In this document: positions 6,315-10,094 of the stretch, piece after piece
Layout of the letters: each line of letters begins with the position of its first letter
How positions within the stretch are numbered: the stretch's first letter is position 1
Assembly: GCA_001564135.1 (NCBI GenBank)
Contig: LKNH01000078.1
Location: forward strand, 1-10,094
Direction of reading: 5' to 3'
DNA from: Halobacteriaceae archaeon Tc-Br11_E2g27
GTDB taxonomy: Archaea; Halobacteriota; Halobacteria; Halobacteriales; Haloarculaceae
Length of the DNA stretch: 10,094 nt
The notes under the pieces: model-generated
Database searches by the model: none
The model's input: the letters and a program-made list of their open reading frames with translations, nothing else
Told to the model about the DNA's origin: nothing
Position numbers and translations under genes: made by a program

Positions 6315-6794
6315 TTATTCTTCAGCGACATCAGCCACCGTCGCTCCCGAGAGCGCCTCGAGGATATCGGGGGCAACCGGGAAGACCGCTTCCGGCGTGC
6401 CAGCGGCAGCCCACACTTCGTCGTGGTCAGTCAAGGTCTCATCCATAAACAGCGGGATATCTGACTTGTGACAGAAGGGCGGAACGCCACCGATTGACCA
6501 GCCAAGCGTCTCCTTGATGTCGTCCGGGTCAGCCATCGAAACCTCGCTTGCGTTGGTATCAACGAGGTCGGCAATCTTTGCTTCGCTCACGCGGTTTGCC
6601 CCGCTCGTGATGCTCACAACGAGCGTATCATCCGTTGAGAGAGCGATGCCGCTTGCAATCTGTGCGATATCACAATCGACGGCCTCGGCGGCGTCGGCGG
6701 CTGTTTTCGTTCCTTCAGGAAACTCGTGCACCTCAACATCAAAGTCGTACTCGTCGCGTGCTTGTCGTTTGAACTCCTCGGCACGTGGATGCAT
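6315..6794 (-). CDS. YbaK/EbsC-family aminoacyl-tRNA deacylase
   Basis: Cytoplasmic editing-domain protein, 159 aa, of the YbaK/ProX/EbsC superfamily, which hydrolyses mischarged aminoacyl-tRNAs (for example Cys- or Ala-tRNA(Pro)). The family blocks are present in order: a surface helix MHPRAEEFKRQARDEYDF, then CDIAQIASGIAL, then the strand LVVSITSGANRV, SEAKIADLV, then WSIGGVPPFCHKSDIPLFMDE and VWAAAGTPEAVFPVAPDIL near the C-terminus. The GGVPPF loop is the most characteristic feature. It is not attached to a synthetase, so it would act in trans. An upstream TTG at 6818 is possible, but I prefer the ATG at 6794 because MHPRAEEF is the usual family start and a T-rich box (6822-6815) lies about 21-28 nt upstream, consistent with a leaderless transcript. 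tRNA specificity cannot be read from the sequence. Confidence 0.93.
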   Translation of the reverse strand: MHPRAEEFKRQARDEYDFDVEVHEFPEGTKTAADAAEAVDCDIAQIASGIALSTDDTLVVSITSGANRVSEAKIADLVDTNASEVSMADPDDIKETLGWSIGGVPPFCHKSDIPLFMDETLTDHDEVWAAAGTPEAVFPVAPDILEALSGATVADVAEE

Positions 6795-6814
6795 ACCAGT
6801 GCGTGCTGGTGCGG

Positions 6815-6822
6815 TCAAAAAG
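6815..6822 (-). promoter_or_regulatory. TATA-like box of the YbaK gene
   Basis: CTTTTTGA on the minus strand lies 21-28 nt before the ATG at 6794, the position expected for a leaderless haloarchaeal promoter. The same T run could instead be the end of a terminator for the upstream phosphatase gene. Confidence 0.3.
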
Positions 6823-6852
6823 AAGGTTTCGGAGTGAGAGACCTGGCAGGTC
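6815..6852 (-). terminator. Possible hairpin and T-run after the metallophosphatase gene
   Basis: Past the phosphatase stop codon, reading the minus strand, GACCT-GCC-AGGTC (6852-6840) forms a 5-bp stem with a 3-base loop, followed about 15 nt later by CTTCTTTTT (6826-6818). Archaeal termination needs mainly the T run, so this could end the phosphatase transcript. The stem is short and the T run is also the best TATA candidate for the next gene. Confidence 0.25.
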
Positions 6853-6865
6853 CCAGCGGCGTTAG

Positions 6866-9136
6866 TTACTCTTCCTCGTCATCTCCACCGACTCGCTGCG
6901 AGTAGAGGTAGGCTGCACCGCCGGCTCCTGCAAGTCCGGCAAGTGGCCCGAATCCGGGACCGTCGTCATCTGCATCGTCAGCATCATCTGCATCGTCAGC
7001 GTCGTCGGTATCATCGGCCCCATCGTCATCATCGGGGACCTCATCGTCACCCTCTTGTTCGTCTTCTTCCTCGTCATCCTCCTCCAGCAGTGGTTCGATA
7101 TCCTCCTGTTCGACAGTCGACCGAAGCTTGAACACATCGTAGGCTGCTGCAACCGGAAGCTCTCGCTGTTCTCCCTCTTCATCTTCGTAATCGTAGTAGT
7201 CGTCATCGGGGTCGAATCCACCGAAGATGCGAAGGTGTGGTTCGTCAATCTCGGCCAGCGAGTGGAACCCGGCAGCGTCGAAATGAACCTCGATTTCGTC
7301 GTCGTGGTCGATGACTTCGGTTGCTTCGAGTTCGTCACCCGTCCGGGCGATGATGCGGAATTCGTCGGTGATTGCTTCGGCAGCATCACCAGGATGAGGT
7401 GTCGTGACGATGATTTCATCGCCATCTTCGACGATATCGGTTGCCGAGCCGACAATCTCGTCGACGCGAATAATCCGGTTTTCGAGTTCGGGTCTGACGG
7501 TCCCGCGCTCTTCGATATACTCGGCAACTGCCGGGCCGTATTCGGTTCCGGACTCAGCGATGATATCCTCGCCCGGAATCTGGTGGAAGGCTTCGTAACC
7601 GCTTGCGATATCCTTAATAAAGTCAGTCGTCGCGACCGTATATGTCTCCTCGGGGTCGAGCGGTTCGCCGTCGATGAAGACGTTGTGAACCTCTGGTCCG
7701 TCGTGGCCACTCCATTCGTACTGGATGCCCGCGACCTGCTGTCCCTGCTGTGCACCGAACGGAGCGTCGTTGCCGAGATGTTCGATTCGGCTATCGGCCT
7801 CGTCACCGTCGATAACTCCAGTTGCACCGAGCGCCGAGCGAATCTGGTCGCCCGTCGCATCAAAGAGGATGATTTCGTTGTCGAACGGGTTGATTTCGAG
7901 GATATTCTCCATCGTCAACTCGCCAGGGCCATAGGTATCGTTTGTCCGGATACCGCCGGCGTTCTGGAAGGCAACGTCTGCCTCCTCGTAGAAATCCATC
8001 ATCGCGTTGGTGATGAGGTTCCCCATCGTGCTCTCGCGAGCGTAGTTGACCGCACCGCTCGCGCTGAGTTCGAGTTCCGTCTCGCCAACGACCTGTGAGA
8101 CCTCATCGTCAATGTCATCCCGCAGTTCTTCGATTCGGTCTTTGAAATCAGGGTCCGGTTCGATATCGGCTGGTTCACCCTCATCATCCACGAGGTCAAT
8201 CCGTTGCCACTCAACGAGGTCACCCTCCGAGTTGAGCGTCATCACGCCAAGGTGGTGATAGGCATACCCAATTTCGCTGATGGTGGTACCGTGGTGTTCG
8301 TCGGCCTCGTCAAAGGTAACGTGGGAGTGCGAACCGAAGATGGCATCGAGACCGTCGACTGCCTCGGCCATCTCGTAGTGGGTTTCGTGTCTCACGTGTG
8401 AGGCACAGATAACGACGTCACAATCTTCCTCCTCACGCAAGGTCGCCGTCATCTCATCGGCAACCTCGATTGGGTCTTCCTGAATGTACTCATCAGGGAA
8501 GTCCGTGATGCTGTGGAACCCACGGAGGACGACGTTGAACACGCCGATTCTGGTGTCGCCGACTTCCTCGATAATGTACTCCTCCGTGTTCGGAAGTTGC
8601 TCGCCATCTGGGGTTTTCAGGTTGGAGGTAATCCACGGGAAGTTGCTGTTGTCGAAGTTCTCAAGTGCGACATCGATACCGTAATCGAAGTCGTGGTTGC
8701 CGATGCCGACCCCGGTGAGCTTCATGTCATTCATGAACTCGACTTTGTGCTCACCATCTGTGAAAAACGAAGTAAGCGAGGAGCCGAGTTCATCACCGCT
8801 TCCCATGAACATCACGTCGTCGCGGCCGTCAATTTGTTCCTGTACCAGCGTTTGATACCGAGCGATGTTCGGCTCGCCAGGGCTGCCGATATCGCTGTGT
8901 GAGTGGAGGTCGTGGACGATGGTAAAGGTGTCATCCTCGTCCGCTGCAGCAGGGAGCGAAAAGGCGCTCGCAGCGACCGCGGCCGCAGCGGTCCCGAGCA
9001 CCTGTCGGCGGCTGAAGCCACCGTGGTCTCGGCCGCAACCGCAGGCCGGGCGTGAGCGAGTTTCTGAGTGACGATGCGTCGCAGGTCGTTTTTCTTCTCC
9101 GCTGAGATATTGTCGGTCTCGTCGGTCGTTGGACAT
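6866..9136 (-). CDS. Tat-exported 5'-nucleotidase-type metallophosphatase with PGF-CTD-like tail
   Basis: 756-aa exported enzyme of the UshA/5'-nucleotidase/2',3'-cyclic phosphodiesterase family, which releases phosphate and nucleosides from extracellular nucleotides using two metal ions. A long n-region (1-40) precedes a Tat signal, SRRQVLG (42-48), and an Ala-rich h-region ending near PAAAD. Metallophosphatase motifs are D76-L-H78, G114-D115, GNHD (146-149), H247 in ASHVRHE, and GSHSH (268-272). The C-terminal nucleotide-binding domain begins about residue 350 and includes SASGAVNYARESTMGNLITN and AFQNAGGIR. An acidic linker (685-725, with DDA repeats) leads to PGFGPLAGLAGAGG (727 on), a weak hydrophobic stretch and a single Arg. 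This resembles the PGF-CTD signal cut by archaeosortase A for lipid anchoring at the cell surface. Oddly, a DDEEE tail follows. A TATA-like box lies at 9174-9163. Phosphate control is plausible but not shown. Confidence 0.93.
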   Translation of the reverse strand: MSNDRRDRQYLSGEEKRPATHRHSETRSRPACGCGRDHGGFSRRQVLGTAAAAVAASAFSLPAAADEDDTFTIVHDLHSHSDIGSPGEPNIARYQTLVQEQIDGRDDVMFMGSGDELGSSLTSFFTDGEHKVEFMNDMKLTGVGIGNHDFDYGIDVALENFDNSNFPWITSNLKTPDGEQLPNTEEYIIEEVGDTRIGVFNVVLRGFHSITDFPDEYIQEDPIEVADEMTATLREEEDCDVVICASHVRHETHYEMAEAVDGLDAIFGSHSHVTFDEADEHHGTTISEIGYAYHHLGVMTLNSEGDLVEWQRIDLVDDEGEPADIEPDPDFKDRIEELRDDIDDEVSQVVGETELELSASGAVNYARESTMGNLITNAMMDFYEEADVAFQNAGGIRTNDTYGPGELTMENILEINPFDNEIILFDATGDQIRSALGATGVIDGDEADSRIEHLGNDAPFGAQQGQQVAGIQYEWSGHDGPEVHNVFIDGEPLDPEETYTVATTDFIKDIASGYEAFHQIPGEDIIAESGTEYGPAVAEYIEERGTVRPELENRIIRVDEIVGSATDIVEDGDEIIVTTPHPGDAAEAITDEFRIIARTGDELEATEVIDHDDEIEVHFDAAGFHSLAEIDEPHLRIFGGFDPDDDYYDYEDEEGEQRELPVAAAYDVFKLRSTVEQEDIEPLLEEDDEEEDEQEGDDEVPDDDDGADDTDDADDADDADDADDDGPGFGPLAGLAGAGGAAYLYSQRVGGDDEEE
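6962..7012 (-). repeat. DDA-encoding tandem repeat in the phosphatase linker
   Basis: Codons 709-725 encode four to five DDA units. At the DNA level a 15-base identical stretch recurs 18 bp apart (6967-6981 and 6985-6999), so this is a short in-frame tandem repeat that could change length by slippage. It forms part of the acidic wall-spanning linker before the PGF tail. Confidence 0.75.
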
Positions 9137-9162
9137 AAGCGACGTTTGTACACAGGATGAAG

Positions 9163-9174
9163 ATTACTAAAATA
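9163..9174 (-). promoter_or_regulatory. TATA-like box of the metallophosphatase gene
   Basis: TATTTTAGTAAT on the minus strand lies 27-38 nt before the ATG at 9136, giving a transcript with a very short leader. No Shine-Dalgarno site is visible in front of that ATG, which agrees with leaderless or near-leaderless translation. Confidence 0.45.
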
Positions 9175-9422
9175 TTCATATGTGAGCAATATAGGTCGCT
9201 ATAGAGAACGAAATATTAAATAATGGGACGTAAGTGACTTCTTCCGGTTGATTAGTGGACAATAGAGCGAAAAACTCTCGGATAAAACGTGCACAAATAC
9301 GACAACCACAGTGTAACCGGCGGGGAGTTATTAACTTGTGTTTCTTTCTTGTGAAAGTATTACTTACATATATGTATTTTGATAAGTAGAAGATGATGGT
9401 TCGCGATATGCGGCCCGCTGGC

Positions 9423-9429
9423 TTTTTTA
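9423..9429 (+). promoter_or_regulatory. TATA-like box of the MutS-like gene
   Basis: TTTTTTA lies 25-31 nt before the ATG at 9454, the spacing of a leaderless haloarchaeal promoter. It is flanked by GGCT and AGCC, which could pair, but this is probably incidental. No Shine-Dalgarno site occurs in the last 12 bases before the ATG. Confidence 0.45.
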
Positions 9430-9453
9430 GCCGAGGGGAAAAGGATAGAGTAG

Positions 9454-10094
9454 ATGGAGCTGACGTCGATTCCGGGTGTTGGGGAGAAGACGGCGACAGC
9501 GCTGGCGAAACTCGACGACCCCGAGACAGCCCTCCAGAATGGGGACGTTGCCGCGGTTGCCAGGGCACCGGGAATCAGCACGGGCCGTGCCGCTCGAATT
9601 GTTCGCGCTGCGATTCGTGAGCGCCACGACGACCCCGGCGGGTTCGCTGCGACAGGTCGTGCTCGGGAACTCCACCGCGAAGCGCTAGAGTTGCTGAAAA
9701 CGCGAACGGTGACGAAATACGGCGGTGCTCGTCTCGAAACGCTGTATCCCAGCGGGAGCGAGTCGCGTATCGAAGAGGTTCGAGACCTGACAGAGCGGGC
9801 GCTGGAACGGACGGTCAGCGAGTCGGTCACGGCGGCGCTTGCCGATGTTGAGCCACTGTCGGAGCCGACCGATGTCCGTGTTCGTGACCGCTGTCTGGCA
9901 ACGCAGGATGCTGAGACCTACGCCGAGGCCCGCGAAGCAGTACCCGAACTCTCGGTCGAACTGGTTGATGATGCCCGCAAGCTCTCCGAGCTTGCCCGTG
10001 GGTATGCGACCGTGATTGCGCTGGATGAGGCCTTTGTCGGAGCGACGATTGAGGGAGATGTTCGTGTGGAGCCGGGGGCGCTGGACTCACCTGT
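9454..10094 (+). CDS. MutS2/MutS5-type mismatch-repair-like protein with N-terminal helix-hairpin-helix (partial)
   Basis: First 213 codons of a gene that continues beyond the window. Residues 1-60 contain two helix-hairpin-helix-like motifs: SIPGVGEKTATALAKL (5-20) and VARAPGISTGRAARIVRA (35-52), which bind DNA non-specifically. After them come RARELHREALELLKTRTVTKY and RLETLYPS, then VRVRDRCLATQDAETYAEA and LARGYATVIALDEAF. I recognise this order from haloarchaeal proteins annotated as MutS-like (MutS5 or MutS2-like), in which a MutS ATPase domain with a Walker A motif follows several hundred residues later. That ATPase lies outside the window, so the call depends on recall of the N-terminal region and not on catalytic motifs. 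Such proteins are thought to act in recombination or branched-DNA metabolism rather than classical mismatch repair. It is divergent from the phosphatase gene. Confidence 0.75.
   Translation, partial: MELTSIPGVGEKTATALAKLDDPETALQNGDVAAVARAPGISTGRAARIVRAAIRERHDDPGGFAATGRARELHREALELLKTRTVTKYGGARLETLYPSGSESRIEEVRDLTERALERTVSESVTAALADVEPLSEPTDVRVRDRCLATQDAETYAEAREAVPELSVELVDDARKLSELARGYATVIALDEAFVGATIEGDVRVEPGALDSP

Larger units (their letters stand above)
9137..9453. other. AT-rich, palindrome-rich intergenic region (317 bp)
   Basis: No convincing gene was found on either strand; the short frames crossing it are shadows of the MutS-like gene or lack a good start. It holds the promoters of two divergent genes. 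Between 9325 and 9376 there is a cluster of short inverted repeats: AGTTATTAACT (9326-9336), CTTTC-TTGT-GAAAG (9344-9357), AAGTATTACTT (9355-9365) and TACATATATGTA (9365-9376). The first is identical, over 12 bases including a preceding G, to the palindrome at 1810-1821. A minus-strand promoter here would give the phosphatase a leader of about 160 nt. No tRNA or known riboswitch pattern was recognised. Confidence 0.6.

Noticed and set aside
6862..7863. 333-codon open frame on the minus strand within the metallophosphatase gene
   Set aside because: It is an out-of-frame reading of the same strand, Ser/Thr/Arg-rich and not acidic, unlike every real protein here.
7055..8098. 347-codon open frame on the plus strand opposite the metallophosphatase gene
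   Set aside because: It lies wholly antisense to a gene with complete catalytic motifs and is a composition-driven shadow; no domain or promoter is visible.
9176..9568. 130-codon minus-strand frame crossing the intergenic region into the MutS-like gene
   Set aside because: Its first part is antisense to the MutS-like gene and its remainder has no start codon or promoter of its own and no acidic bias.

Overview
The window comes from a haloarchaeal chromosome (class Halobacteria). The evidence is the strongly acidic proteins (Asp/Glu far above Lys), GC-rich coding sequence with AT-rich promoters, short or absent 5' leaders with TATA-like boxes about 25-32 nt before start codons, a Tat-exported phosphatase ending in a PGF-type sorting tail, and N-termini I recognise as haloarchaeal forms of Rad25, HisD, YbaK and a MutS-like protein. 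No species can be named. No rRNA, tRNA, CRISPR array, insertion sequence or integrase was seen.

Layout. 1-390 (-): first 130 codons of an XPB/Rad25-type helicase. 465-1784 (-): FAD/NAD(P)-binding oxidoreductase of unknown substrate. 1785-1874: divergent promoter region with two GTTA-N-TAAC palindromes. 1875-3580 (+): tight operon of three genes: a COG0523 (CobW/YciC/ZagA-like) metal-chaperone GTPase, an 85-aa HEAT-like protein, and a 55-aa ribosomal protein uS14 paralogue that has lost one cysteine from each half of its zinc site. 3590-4822 (-), convergent: a radical SAM/SPASM enzyme with a His-rich N-terminal extension. 4880-6145 (-): histidinol dehydrogenase, HisD. 6315-6794 (-): YbaK-type aminoacyl-tRNA deacylase. 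6866-9136 (-): Tat-exported 5'-nucleotidase-type metallophosphatase with an acidic linker and PGF-CTD-like tail. 9137-9453: AT-rich, palindrome-rich non-coding region. 9454-end (+): MutS2/MutS5-type protein with an N-terminal helix-hairpin-helix, cut by the window edge.

The most interesting part is 465-4822. The two- and nine-base gaps, the ZagA/YciC-like GTPase and the uS14 copy with a broken zinc site together look like an archaeal zinc-sparing operon. It resembles bacterial Zur regulons, in which a COG0523 GTPase is expressed with cysteine-free ribosomal protein copies. The convergent His-rich radical SAM enzyme and the divergent flavoprotein may belong to the same metal response, but for them the link is only proximity and weak shared promoter motifs. 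The surrounding genes (Rad25, HisD, YbaK, 5'-nucleotidase, MutS-like) look like ordinary chromosomal genes.
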